Positions 16,487 through 26,500 of a stretch of DNA of 64,000 bases are shown here, piece by piece. The notes beneath the pieces are model-generated. The model saw only the letters and a list, made by a program, of their open reading frames with translations. It did no database searches and had not been told where the DNA came from. The position numbers and the translations under genes were made by a program. The first letter of the stretch is position 1, and every line of letters begins with the position of its first letter. Source of the DNA: Myxococcales bacterium (GTDB lineage Bacteria > Myxococcota_A > UBA9042); contig CANLIC010000021.1 of assembly GCA_947491025.1 (NCBI GenBank), positions 1 to 64,000 of the forward strand. Reading direction: 5' to 3'.

Positions 16487-16878
16487 GCGGACGCTCAGGG
16501 CTTTACGGGGCGCTCCACGGGCGGAACGTGGCCTGACGGCGACCGGGGCCGTCCAACGCGAGCCGCCGCAGAGCCCCCTTTGCGGCCTTGCAGACAGCAA
16601 GCACCCACTCGGCTCGTTTCCGGCGCGTCCCCGGCTCGTCCCCGACGGCCGCACAACCTCAGCGCTGGCCGGCCATCGCGCGGCCGTCCTTTCGCTCTGG
16701 TGCCCTCCGTCGCGCGCCGTAGCCGTCGGCCTGCCACGCTCCGTTTCCGCGGGCTTTGAGGTAGAGTCGGCGGCCGGGGACCCACTCGCCCGCGGCGCGT
16801 TGCCCTCAGCAGCGCTGCCAACGACCCTTGGGTTCCCCCGACGGCCGCGCGGGGCCGTCGCCACCCCAGGAAGGTGAC
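16487..16878. other. gap; no gene supported
   Basis: The 392-base stretch lies between two same-strand genes. Frames are open on the minus strand with basic, low-complexity translations. No RNA-like structure or clear promoter was seen; the promoter of the VOC/TraB pair presumably lies here. Confidence 0.35.
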
Positions 16879-17244
16879 ATGATTGACGACCCAGGCCACG
16901 TCCACCACGCCATCGATTACATCGAGTTCTCGGTCACGGACATGGCGGCGACGCGCGCCTTCTTGGCCGCGGCGTTTGGCTGGTCTTTTCGGGACTACGG
17001 CCCTGGCTACGCCGGCATCGTGCGGCCCGATGGCAGTGAAGCTGGCGGGTTGTGCCTCGTCGAGGCGGTCCAGAGCGGCGGACCGCTTGTCGTCTTGTAC
17101 TCCCGCGACCTGGACGCGTCGCTCGCGGCCGTCATCGTCGCTGGTGGCCAGATAGTCGCGCAGCCCTTCCACTTTCCGGGCGGCCGACGCTTCGAGCTGC
17201 GCGAGCCGAGCGGCAACCACCTCGCCGTGTGGTCTCCGCGGTGA
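16879..17244 (+). CDS. VOC-family (glyoxalase/bleomycin-resistance fold) protein (121 aa)
   Basis: RBS within AGGAAGGTGAC just upstream of the ATG. A single VOC domain fills the protein: IDYIEFSVTDMAATRAFLAAAFGW is the first beta-alpha unit with the usual aromatic F-G-W, then YAGIVRPDG and the closing unit PGGRRFELREPSGNHLAVWS with the family's E-P-x-G-N. Members bind a metal and a small molecule, or act as dioxygenase, lyase or resistance proteins; the substrate cannot be told. No signal peptide, so cytoplasmic. The stop overlaps the GTG start of the next gene (GTGA), indicating coupling, although the two families have no obvious shared pathway. Confidence 0.85.
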   Translation: MIDDPGHVHHAIDYIEFSVTDMAATRAFLAAAFGWSFRDYGPGYAGIVRPDGSEAGGLCLVEAVQSGGPLVVLYSRDLDASLAAVIVAGGQIVAQPFHFPGGRRFELREPSGNHLAVWSPR

Positions 17245-18287
17245 CGCGCGCTCACACGCCCTGGCGGGGTCGCGTCGTCGCGCTGCTCTGCGCGCTGCCG
17301 CTCTGCATCGGCGCGGCCGCGCGGGACTCGGCGGCGACCCCGGCGACGGCGCCCACAGTCGCGCCCGCCAAGGCGCTGGTGCCCGCTGTCGCGCCTACCA
17401 AGGCGCCGGTGCCGGCCGCGACGGCCCAAGGAGCGCCGGTCGGCGGTTCTCCTGGCGCTCCGCAGACCGCCAAGCCCATCGCCGCGCCGGTGCCCGAGGC
17501 GGCGACCACCTGGCCGGATTGGTTGCGCTATCAGCGCGAACGCGACGGCAAGGAGCACCTGGACACCGCCATCGCGACCTATCGCCGCGGCCGGGTCACG
17601 GTCGAGCTGGTCGCGGCGCTGCACGTCGGCGATCGGGCGTACTATCAAGGGCTCCAGCGCCAGTTCGCGCGCTATGACCGCCTGCTCTACGAGCTGATCC
17701 AGGAGCCCGGGGCCGAGAAGCTGGCGCCGGGCGAAGGCGGCAGCGGCCTCAGCTCGGCCCAGCGCTGGATCAAGGACACGCTGCAGCTGACCTTTCAGCT
17801 CGACCATGTGGACTATCGCCGCCGCAACTTCGTCCATGCCGACGCCGACCCCGAGCGCGTGCTGCAGGGGCTGCGCGCCAACGCCGGCGGCATGATGGGG
17901 CAGCTGCTGCGCTGGAGCGCCACAGACCTCGTGCGGCTGCGCTACCGCGACGGGTCGCTGCGTTCACCGACGATGGGTCTGCTCATCGCCCTCGCCGCCA
18001 AGGACCGGCCGCGTGCGCTGAAGCGGCTGCTGGCGCGCGAGCTGGCCGAGCTGGACCCCGATCAGGCGACTTTTGGCGGGACGACGGGAATCGGCGCGGC
18101 GCTGATCATGGAGAGAAACGCGATAGCGATGCAGGTGTTGCAGACGGTCCTGGCCCGCAAGGTGCGCAAGGTCGGCGTGTTCTACGGCGCGGGCCACATG
18201 GTCGACTTCGACCAGCGCCTGCGCGCGCTCGGCTTTGTCCCGACCGGCCGGCGTTGGTTGAAGGCTTGGGACTTGGGCGAGCGGTAG
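17241..18287 (+). CDS. TraB/GumN-family-like exported protein (348 aa)
   Basis: The GTG start overlaps the preceding stop codon (GTGA). An N-terminal hydrophobic segment (VVALLCALPLCIGAAA) followed by an Ala/Pro/Val-rich stretch with repeats of VAPAKALVPAVAPTKAPVP (to about residue 90) fits an export signal plus flexible linker. The folded part resembles the TraB/GumN (Tiki-like) family. It has an N-terminal VELVAALHVGDRAYYQGL block, in which family members have G-x-x-H, and a C-terminal VGVFYGAGHMVDFDQRLRALGF block with the second conserved G-x-x-H. Family members are proposed metal-dependent proteases or processing enzymes. Here the first block reads ALH rather than G-T-x-H. Substrate unknown. 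Confidence 0.65.
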   Translation: MTRAHTPWRGRVVALLCALPLCIGAAARDSAATPATAPTVAPAKALVPAVAPTKAPVPAATAQGAPVGGSPGAPQTAKPIAAPVPEAATTWPDWLRYQRERDGKEHLDTAIATYRRGRVTVELVAALHVGDRAYYQGLQRQFARYDRLLYELIQEPGAEKLAPGEGGSGLSSAQRWIKDTLQLTFQLDHVDYRRRNFVHADADPERVLQGLRANAGGMMGQLLRWSATDLVRLRYRDGSLRSPTMGLLIALAAKDRPRALKRLLARELAELDPDQATFGGTTGIGAALIMERNAIAMQVLQTVLARKVRKVGVFYGAGHMVDFDQRLRALGFVPTGRRWLKAWDLGER

Positions 18288-18297
18288 GGGTCGCGCC

Positions 18298-18493
18298 CCC
18301 GACAGCTCGTCGTGGGGCTGACGGCTACGACGTCGCCGTCGAGCATTGTGATCGTCAGCCGCCGGTAGCCCTCCAGCGGGTAGTCCTGCTGGAACTTGAT
18401 GATCGCACGCCGCTCTTCGTCGGTGATCCAGGGGTCGCTCAGCACACAAGCATTGTGCTCGGCGGTGTGCTGGCGACGAGGACGGCGGGACAT
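18298..18493 (-). pseudogene. IS3/integrase-type transposase, N-terminal fragment
   Basis: The ATG at 18493 keeps a good RBS (AAGAGG, 5-base spacer). The visible ~63 residues contain DEERRAIIKFQQDYPLEGYR and LDGDVVAVSPTT, the helix-turn-helix segment found at the start of IS3-like/rve integrase transposases. Homology stops around SPTTS, where a family protein would go on to the catalytic core. The frame then runs antisense into the end of the TraB-like gene. The DDE catalytic residues are missing, so it is a dead remnant left after deletion. Confidence 0.6.
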
Positions 18494-18797
18494 CGGGACC
18501 TCTTGGCCGTGTAGGTGTTACGGCGGTGAGGTCTGTCACGATGCGACCGGGGCTCCTCCTAGCCATCTCGGCCGCGTTCAATGTGCCGTGCCTTGGTGAT
18601 GACCGCACTTGTCGCGGATCTGAGTTGAGCGTGGTTGTTCGGGGCTCTGATCGGGTCCGACGAGCCGGACTGGCCCTTGAAGTTCCGCCATGCGCCGCGA
18701 AGCCCAACCCGCGCACCCAATTTCACACTTGTCTTCTCTCGACCTACAAGGCACAAGATCGTGCGAGATCGCCGTGCAACGCACGCGCGGAGGCACC
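18494..18797. other. gap upstream of the thioredoxin-like lipoprotein
   Basis: No gene seen. The left part is the 5' flank of the transposase fragment and may hold remains of an insertion-sequence end. The right part presumably holds the promoter of the next gene, but no convincing promoter boxes stood out. Confidence 0.35.
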
Positions 18798-20294
18798 ATG
18801 TCCAGAATCATCCAGCAGCGCTTCCTGATCGCCTGCCTGTTCGCCGCGACCACAGCCTGCGCCAGCGGCGGCGGCGGCGGCGCCAGCTTTCCCGGCGGCC
18901 CCGTCGGCAGCCCCTGCGCCCCTGAAGGCAGCGGCGGCTGCACCTACGCCGACGGCAGCCCCGTCGCCGAGCTGTGCAGCGGCGGCGCCTGGACGGCCCA
19001 GCAGGTTTGCCCAGGCGGCACGACCTGCACGATGGCGGCGTCGGGTCAGGCGCAGTGCACGCAGCTGGCGCAGACCGGAGCCGGCAATGACACCGGCGGG
19101 GCCATCGCCACCGACGGCGCCGCAGGTGGCGCCAACGACGGCGCCACAGGTGGCGCCAACGACACGTTCGTCACGCCGCCCGCAGACGCCGACGCTGGCG
19201 CGGCGCAGGATACGAACGTGACACCTCAGCCGGACGCCAACATCGGGCCGCCGCCGCTGGCAGCGAAGGGTGGCTTTCAGGCGAGCCTCGGCGGCAGCCA
19301 GCTCGGCGTCGATTACAGCGGCGTGGCGGTGAGCGCGCTGACGGTGCACCACCAGAACGCTGACCCGAGCGGCGTGGGCTGCATCGCCACGGTGCAGCTG
19401 ACGATGGCCAAGCCGGACGGCAGCTGCCGCCTCGATCTCGCCTTTGCATCGAGCAACGACGGCCTGGGGCCGCGCCTGAAGTCCCTGAGCTTTCATACAC
19501 GAACCGCGATCCTGAACCAGGGCGCCGCCACCAAGGTCCTGCCGTGCGCCGGCTGGCCGGCGGAGTCGACGGAGGGGCCGGTCGTCTACGAGGGCCAGGC
19601 GCCGCAGGGATCGATCGGCCTGACCTCTCTGGCGCAGCCGCTGGCGGGTCAGGCCGTGGCGACGCTTCTGAATCAGCACGTGCAGGTGGCGCTCGATGCG
19701 CCGGTCGCCATGATTGGGGCTGGCAAACAGTTCACGCTGACCCTGACATCGTTGGCCATTCAAGGGACGCTGGAGAGCATCGGCAACCCCAACGCGAGCT
19801 GCGGCAAGCCGGCCTTCGCACTGCCAAAGTGGAGCCTCGCCGACGTCAACCCGGGCAGCGCTGGCTACCAGAAGACCTATGGCTTGGAGGCCTTCAAGGG
19901 CAAGAAAGTGGTGGTCGTGCTGGTGTCGGATTGGTGCAACTCCTGCCTGGCCCAGGCGTCATCGACGCAGAAGCTGCAAGACCAGATCGACCAGAGCGGC
20001 AAAGCCGACACCCAGCTGGTGCTCATCGCCGACAAGGCCAAGAACAACCTGGGCAACCTCACGAAACGCATCAAGAACGTCCCGCTCTTTGCCGACACCG
20101 CCGCGGTCGATGCCTGGGGCAAGATGAATGCGCCCCATGCCGGCAAATTCAAGGGGTCGGCTATTCGCAACAGCGCCTACGGTTTCGCCAAGAACGGTCA
20201 GGAGATCATGTATTTCGCGCCCAGCGGCAGCGGATCGCTCAACGTGACGGCGTTCGAACAGGCGGTGCAGAAGGTCATCAAAGCGGCAAACTAG
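18798..20294 (+). CDS. lipoprotein with central beta domain and C-terminal thioredoxin-like domain (498 aa)
   Basis: GGAGG 4 bases before the ATG. The signal peptide ends in a lipobox-like FAATTAC. A small Cys module (CAPEGSGGCTYADGS ... CPGGTTC ... C) and a Gly/Asp/Thr linker follow (to ~150). Residues ~154-348 form an unnamed beta-rich domain with a few cysteines. Residues ~350-498 are a thioredoxin-like domain: KKVVVVLVSDWCNSCLAQ carries C380-x-x-C383, followed by LVLIADKA and a VPLFADTAA turn in the place of the cis-Pro loop. TlpA/ResA-type proteins of this build reduce or isomerise disulfides in the periplasm. A partner for the many disulfide-rich giants nearby is an attractive inference. 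The central domain has a second copy at 32786-33370. Confidence 0.75.
   Translation: MSRIIQQRFLIACLFAATTACASGGGGGASFPGGPVGSPCAPEGSGGCTYADGSPVAELCSGGAWTAQQVCPGGTTCTMAASGQAQCTQLAQTGAGNDTGGAIATDGAAGGANDGATGGANDTFVTPPADADAGAAQDTNVTPQPDANIGPPPLAAKGGFQASLGGSQLGVDYSGVAVSALTVHHQNADPSGVGCIATVQLTMAKPDGSCRLDLAFASSNDGLGPRLKSLSFHTRTAILNQGAATKVLPCAGWPAESTEGPVVYEGQAPQGSIGLTSLAQPLAGQAVATLLNQHVQVALDAPVAMIGAGKQFTLTLTSLAIQGTLESIGNPNASCGKPAFALPKWSLADVNPGSAGYQKTYGLEAFKGKKVVVVLVSDWCNSCLAQASSTQKLQDQIDQSGKADTQLVLIADKAKNNLGNLTKRIKNVPLFADTAAVDAWGKMNAPHAGKFKGSAIRNSAYGFAKNGQEIMYFAPSGSGSLNVTAFEQAVQKVIKAAN
19258..19842 (+). repeat. segmental duplication, copy 1 (585 bp)
   Basis: This stretch, coding for the central beta domain of the thioredoxin-like lipoprotein, is nearly identical to 32786-33370 in the same orientation. 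Identity starts at TGGCAGCGAAGGG and ends at GAGCCTCGCC. Scattered substitutions only, clearly above 90 percent identity by eye; no indel noticed. Confidence 0.9.
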
Positions 20295-20502
20295 TCTCGC
20301 CTGCGGGTCAGGTGGCCTGACTCGGCGGTCAAGCGGACGCCAATACAGGCCATGGCTTCGCCATCTTCCTGGGCAGGCTCGCCTACCGCGCCTGCGATCG
20401 CCGACGGTGCGCACCTTCCGGCGCTGACGCTGCTCGAGCTCGGCAGCGGCGCCATGTTGCCTTGCGATCCTGATGGCTTTGGCTTGACCGCGCCGCCGAT
20501 GT

Positions 20503-23500
20503 CTACTTGAACACCGCCGTTGTGTTGAGGTAGCCGCCGTTGTAGCCGCCGGCCAGGAACGCGCCGCCGTTGTCGAGCGCGATCGGCGTGAACTGGATCC
20601 GGCCCTGCGCGAGGTTGGCGCTGATGGCGAAGGCGTTGGTCGCCGGGTCGTAGATTTGCGTCGCTTGCGTCTGGGTGTTGTTGGCGAGCGTGCCGGCGAT
20701 GAATAGCACGCGGCCATCGAGGATGCGCACAGCGCCGTGGTTGCGCACCGCCACCTTGAGGACGGGGCCGTCCGCGAAGGCGTTGGTCTTCGGGTCGTAG
20801 ATCCGCGTCGACGGCGTCTGAACGCCAGCAAGCGTGCCACCAGCGACCAGGACGCGGCCGTCCTTGAGCTGCGTCGCGGTCGCCTCCCAGCTGTTGCGGA
20901 TGCCGTCGGCGCCGCTGTGCAGCGTCGCTTTGTTGGTCGCCGGGTCGTAGAGCGCGAAGGTGTCTTCGACGCCGCCGCCGCCGATCAGGATCTTGCCGCC
21001 GGGCAAGGTGAAGACGAACGGCAGGTTGCGCGGGCCGGTGTTGCCGTCGACGTTGGTGACCGAGTCATTGCTCGGATCGAAGACGACGCTGCCGGTGTGC
21101 CATGTCGTCGCGTTGGAGCGGCCGCCGACCAGCAGCACCTTGCCGTTGCCGAGCAGGATGGCGGCGTGGTCCTGCCGCGCGCCGCCGATGGTGATGGTGG
21201 CGAAGGTCTTGTCGCTGGGCTTGAAGAGTGTGGCCGAAGTCTGCGGGCTCACGCCGACGCCAAACGAACCGCCTGCGATCAGCACCCGGCCGTCGTTCAG
21301 CGCCGTCGCGGTGTGGAAGAGCCGCTTGACGCCGGTGTCGGTGCCGCCATCGAAGCTGTCGCTCTGCGGATCATAGATGCGCACGTCGGCGAGCACGACA
21401 TTGCCCTGCGTGTCGCCGTGCGTCACCACCACGCGTCCGTCCGCCAGCAGCACCGACGCGGTTCGACGCCGCGTGCTGCCCAGATCGTTGCTCACCGCCG
21501 TCATCGAGCCCGACCCAGCCGGGTTGTAGACCTCGGCGGTCTTGACTGGGGCGCCGTTCTGGAATCCTGCGATGACCAAGACCCGGCCATCCTTGAGCTT
21601 GACCAGCTCGGCCTGGGTGCGACTGCCGGCTTGCAGATTGGGCCCAGCCTGCCAGTCGCTCGGCTTGGGATCTTCGCAGGTCAGGCCGCTGAACGTGCCC
21701 GGACAGGTGCAGACGAAGCTGCTCCCGCTGACCGCGCAGCTGCCGCCGTTCTTGCAGGGTGCCGTCGAGCAGGGGGTCGTGGCGCAGGCAAGCGTTGGCG
21801 TCGATGTCGCCTTGCCCTTCTGCGACAGGTCGCCCTGCACGCTGGCGAGCGTGTTGCCCAGGCCCAGGATGCTGGTCGCACCGTTGCCACCTGCGCCCCA
21901 GCGCGTGCCGTCCGACTTGAGCGCGATCGCGCTATAGTACCAGGACCCGACGTCGGCCACGCCGCCGCCCTGCGCCTTGACCAGTGTCGTGCTGGTGGCG
22001 ATGAGGCCGCGCCAGAGCAGGCCCGTCTCATCGCTGCCGATGCTCCAGACCTCGCCGTTGGTCTTGAGCAGGTTCAGATGAAACCCGCCGACCGCGACCC
22101 GCTTCCAGTCGGTCGCCTTGCCGTCCTCCTGGCCGAACTTGTTGCAGGGCACCACGCTACAGGAGCGGGCGAGGCGGCCATAGTCGCTCTGGCCGGTGGT
22201 CCAAAGCGTGCCGTCGCTCTTGATGGCGGCGGAGACCAGCCGGTGCGACACGATCGCCGAAAAAGCCGTCGCGCTGGTGGCCTCGCGCGTCATCGTCGTC
22301 ACCTTGTTGCCGTGCCCGACGCCGAGGCTGCCGAGCTCGTTTTTGCCGCAGCCCCATAGGGTGCCGTCACTCTTGATCACCATCGTGTTCGAGAAGTTGG
22401 CGCTCAAGACGTAGGGGCTCGCGGTGGACCAGTTCTTGTCGCTGCCGATCTGCGTGGGCGTCGTGGCGTCGCTGGTTGCACCGCAGCGCTGGCCTTCGGC
22501 CCAGCCGCCCCAGGCCCAGAGCGTGCCGTCCTTCTTGATCGCCGCGGTGTGGTCGTTGCCGACCGAGACGACGGCCCAATCCTTGAGGCTGCCGACCTGC
22601 TTGGGCGTCGTCTGCTCGAGCAGATCGCCGTGCCCGAGCCTGCCGTTGGCGCCGTTGCCCCAGGTCCACAGCGTGCCATCGGTCTTGATCGCCGCGGCGT
22701 GCTGGCCGGCCGAGCTGACCATGGCCCAATCCGCGTCCTTGCCCACCTGCGTCTCGTCCAGGCGCGGGTTGGTGTCGCCGAGGCCCAGCCGCCCGTTGGT
22801 GTTGTCGCCCCAGGCCCAGAGCGATCCCGAGCGGATGACGAACGAGACCGACCCGCCGGTCGCCAGCGCGGTGGTGGCGCCGCACTCGGCCACGCACTGG
22901 CCGGCCGTGGCGGAAGCGGTCGAGCAGACCTTGCCGCTGCCGCAGTCTTTGGCAGGGCTCGTGCAGCCGCCGCTCTTGGCGTCGCACGCGTCGACGGTGC
23001 AGGGGTCGCCGTCGTCGCAGACGGTCGCCTTGCCGCCGCACGCCTTGTCAGCGCAGGCGTCGTTGGAAGTGCAGGCGTCGCCGTCGTTGCAGGGGCCTGG
23101 GTTCGCGGTGTTGGTGCAGCTGGCGGTCTTGGCGTCGCAGGCGTCCGCCGTGCAGGCGTTGCCGTCGTCGCAGCTTTTGGCGGCGCCGCTGCACTTGCCG
23201 GTGGCGGCGCACTGGTCGTTGACGGTGCAGCCGTCAGCGTCGTCGCAGACCAGAGGCGCGGTGCGCTCACAGACGTAGGTGCCTTGCGCGTTGGTGTTTT
23301 TGAGGTCGATCCAACCGGTGCCGCCGTTGGCTGCACAGTGTTCGCCCTGCAAGTTGTTCGGTTCGCCGGCCAGCCAGTTCTTGTACGAGAATGGCGTGCC
23401 GTCATTCCACTTCCATACCCCCTCTTGTTCGACATCGGTCGCTCCAATCCAGCCGCCAAAATTGGGCGAGAGCGGCAAGGTCAGTTGCCGTACCACATCG

Positions 23501-26500
23501 TCTTCTTCCTTAGAGGCGATCGACGCCAAGTGCCCGCCCCAGTTGACGCACTGGACCTCCGCATCGGTCCAGGTGACTTTGGGCGACTGACCGCTGCCGA
23601 ATACCTTGTAGCAGCTGCCCTTCCAAATCGTATCCTCGCAGGTGGGATGCTTGGCCTCCGCCTTGGCCACGGCAGCGCATTTGCCCTGAGCGCAGGAATC
23701 GACGGTGCAGACGCTGCCGTCGTCGCAAGGCGCCCCGTTGTCGTTGGTGCCGTCGCAATTGTTGTCTACGCCGTCGCAGACCTCCTTGGCGCCGGGATAG
23801 ACCTTGCTGTTGGTGTCGTCGCAGTCCTTGTCCGCGGGCGCGCCGTCGCCGTCCGCGTCCTTGCAGCCGCCGCAGTCCTGGACGCAGCTGGTGCATGTCT
23901 CGCTGCCGTTGCAGCTGTTGTCGCCGCAGGTCGGCTCCTTGGTGCAGTCGCTGGCGCAGCCGTCACCGTTGACGCTGTTGTTGTCGTCGCACTGCTCGCC
24001 CAGGCTCGTCGTCAGGATGCCGTCGCCGCAGGCGCACGTCTCCTCTGCCTGGCCGTTGCAGTTGTTGTCCTTGTCGTCACCGCAGAGCTCGCTGCTGCCC
24101 GGGTGGGCCTTGCTGTCCTTGTCGTCGCAGTCCTGGCCACCTCCTGGGCAGACTTTGGGCTTGCCTACGAAGGCGATGCCCTGCTTGCAATAGCCGTCCT
24201 TGTCGGCGTCCAAACAGCCGTCGTCGATCGCCCCGTCGCAATTGTTGTCCTTGTCGTCGCAGACCTCGGGCCCGGGATTCACCGGGCATTGGCCGTCGCT
24301 GCAGGTGGCGCTGCAGCCGCCCTGGCCGCAAGGCGCGCTGTTGTTGCTGTGCACGCAGCCCTTCTTGGGATCGCACGCGTCGTCGGTGCACACGTTGCTG
24401 TCGTCACAGGACTTCGCCTCGCCGGCCTGGCACGAACCCTTCGCACAGACGTCGTCGACGGTGCAGGGGCTGCCATCATCGCAAGCAGCCACCGCCTGGG
24501 TGCTTTTGCAGCCCTTGGCCAGATCGCAGGCGTCGAGCGTGCAGACGTTGCCGTCGGTGCAGCCGTCGCGCGAGGCGGACGCCGCCAAGACGAGCGCCTC
24601 GGTCACGACGACGACGTCGCCGTGGCCATCGCCATCGAGGTCGGGCGCGCCGATGACCCTCGACTCGTCGAGCTGCGCCGGCGCGGCGAGCTGCAGCGTC
24701 GACTTGCCGCCGCTGACCAGCCAGATCGCCGCCCGCGTGCCCTTGCCGTCGCTGCCGGCGACGAGGCCATAGCCGTCGGCTGCGCCGTCGCCGTCGAGGT
24801 CGGCGACGCCGTAGAGCGCCTGGAAGGAGGCGGCACCGCCGGACGGTGGCGGGACGAAGGGCTCCGCCTTCAAGGTCGGCGCCAGCCACCAGCCCGCGTT
24901 GCCGTCGTTGCGGAAGAGTTCGGCGGCCTCCTTGTACGAGCCCTTGCCTTGGCCATCGACGAGCCGCTGCACGACGAGGTCGATGTCTCCGTCGCCGTCG
25001 ACGTCGGCCGCGGAGAGGAGCCCGGGCAACAGCTGGCCCCCGGTCGCGGTGGTGACCTTGGCCGTGAACGTGCCCGCGCTCGACCCCTTTGTAAGCACAA
25101 GGCCGGTGAAGCCGTCGTTGTCGGACTCTTGCTGCACCAGCAGCTCGTCCATGCCGTCGCCGTCGAGGTCGGCGACGTCGAGGCGCAGCTCCTCGGCGCC
25201 ACTGCCTTTGAGCGCGGACAGAGGCGTCGTGGGCGCCTCGCCCCAGCTCGTCCACGACAGCACGCCGGCCGTCACCTTCGGGGTCAGGAGCCGCACTTCG
25301 CGCACCGTCACCTCGCCGTCGACCCCATTGGCTCGAGTGGCGCTGAGGACCGCGAGCTGGTGCGACTTGGCGTCGACGAATCGTCCCCAGGCGATGCCGA
25401 CGGTGTGCTTCCAGACCACGTCGGAGGGCAAGGTTCCAAAGCTATGGATCGCGGCCGGCTTGGCGAGGGTGCCGCCTTGATTCTCCGCGACGTGCACGGC
25501 CTCTGCGGCCGAGTCTCCGCCACCGCACGGCTTGTGACTGACGCCGCTGACGATGAGATCTCGGTCGCCGTCGCCGTCGACGTCGGCCAGCAACAGCCGC
25601 GGCGACGGTGCGTCGTCGGCGCAGCGGCTGCCGTCGGTCCACGCCGCCAGCAACTTCATGGCGCCGAAGGTCGCGCCTGGCCCGCCCTTGCTGACGCCGA
25701 TGCGAGGCAGCGGCTGGATTTTGGCGCTGGGGTCGGCGCCGAGCAGGTCGATCTTGCCGTCGCCGTCGACGTCGCCGAGCACAGCGACGGGCAGGTTGCT
25801 CCACGCGACCTTGGAGATCGCCGTCCGCACCTCGGCCTTGGCGGGCGGGGCTGTGCAGACGCCGGCCGCGCAAATCTCGCCCTGCGTGCAGAGGTTGCCG
25901 TCGTTGCAGCTCGTGTCGTCGGCCTTGGTGGTCACCAGGCACTTGCCGTTGCTCTTGTTGCAGGCCTCATCGGTGCAGACCTTGCCGTCGTCGCAGTCGA
26001 CGCTGCTCAGGAACTTGCAGGCGCCCTTGACGCATTGGTCGCCCTGGGTGCAGGCGTCGCCGTCGTCGCAGGCGGCCGCCGTCTCGACGTTGAGGCAGCC
26101 CTTGCCGGCGTCACAGGCGTCGAAGGTGCAGGCGTTGCCATCGTCGCAGCCGCCTGGCTTGCCGCCGGTGCAGGTCCCGCCGCTGCAGGCTTCGTCCTTG
26201 GTGCAGGTGTCGCCGTCGTCGCAAGGCGCCGGGGTCTCCGCGGTCGCCGTGAGCTTGGCGAAGGCGCAGTTGCCCGTCTTGCCGTCGCAGCCGTCGCTGG
26301 TGCATGCGAGGCCATCGACGCAGGCCTTGGTCTTGCCGGGGGTGCAGGCGCCTTCTTTGCAGGCCTCAAGGAAGGTGCAGAGGCTGCCGTCGTCGCACGG
26401 CAGGGTGTTGGGCGCGTGGCTGCAGCCTGTGGCAGCGCCGCAGGCGTCGGTGGTGCACGGGTTGCCGTCGTCGCACGCGGTGGCGGCCCCGGCGAGGCAG

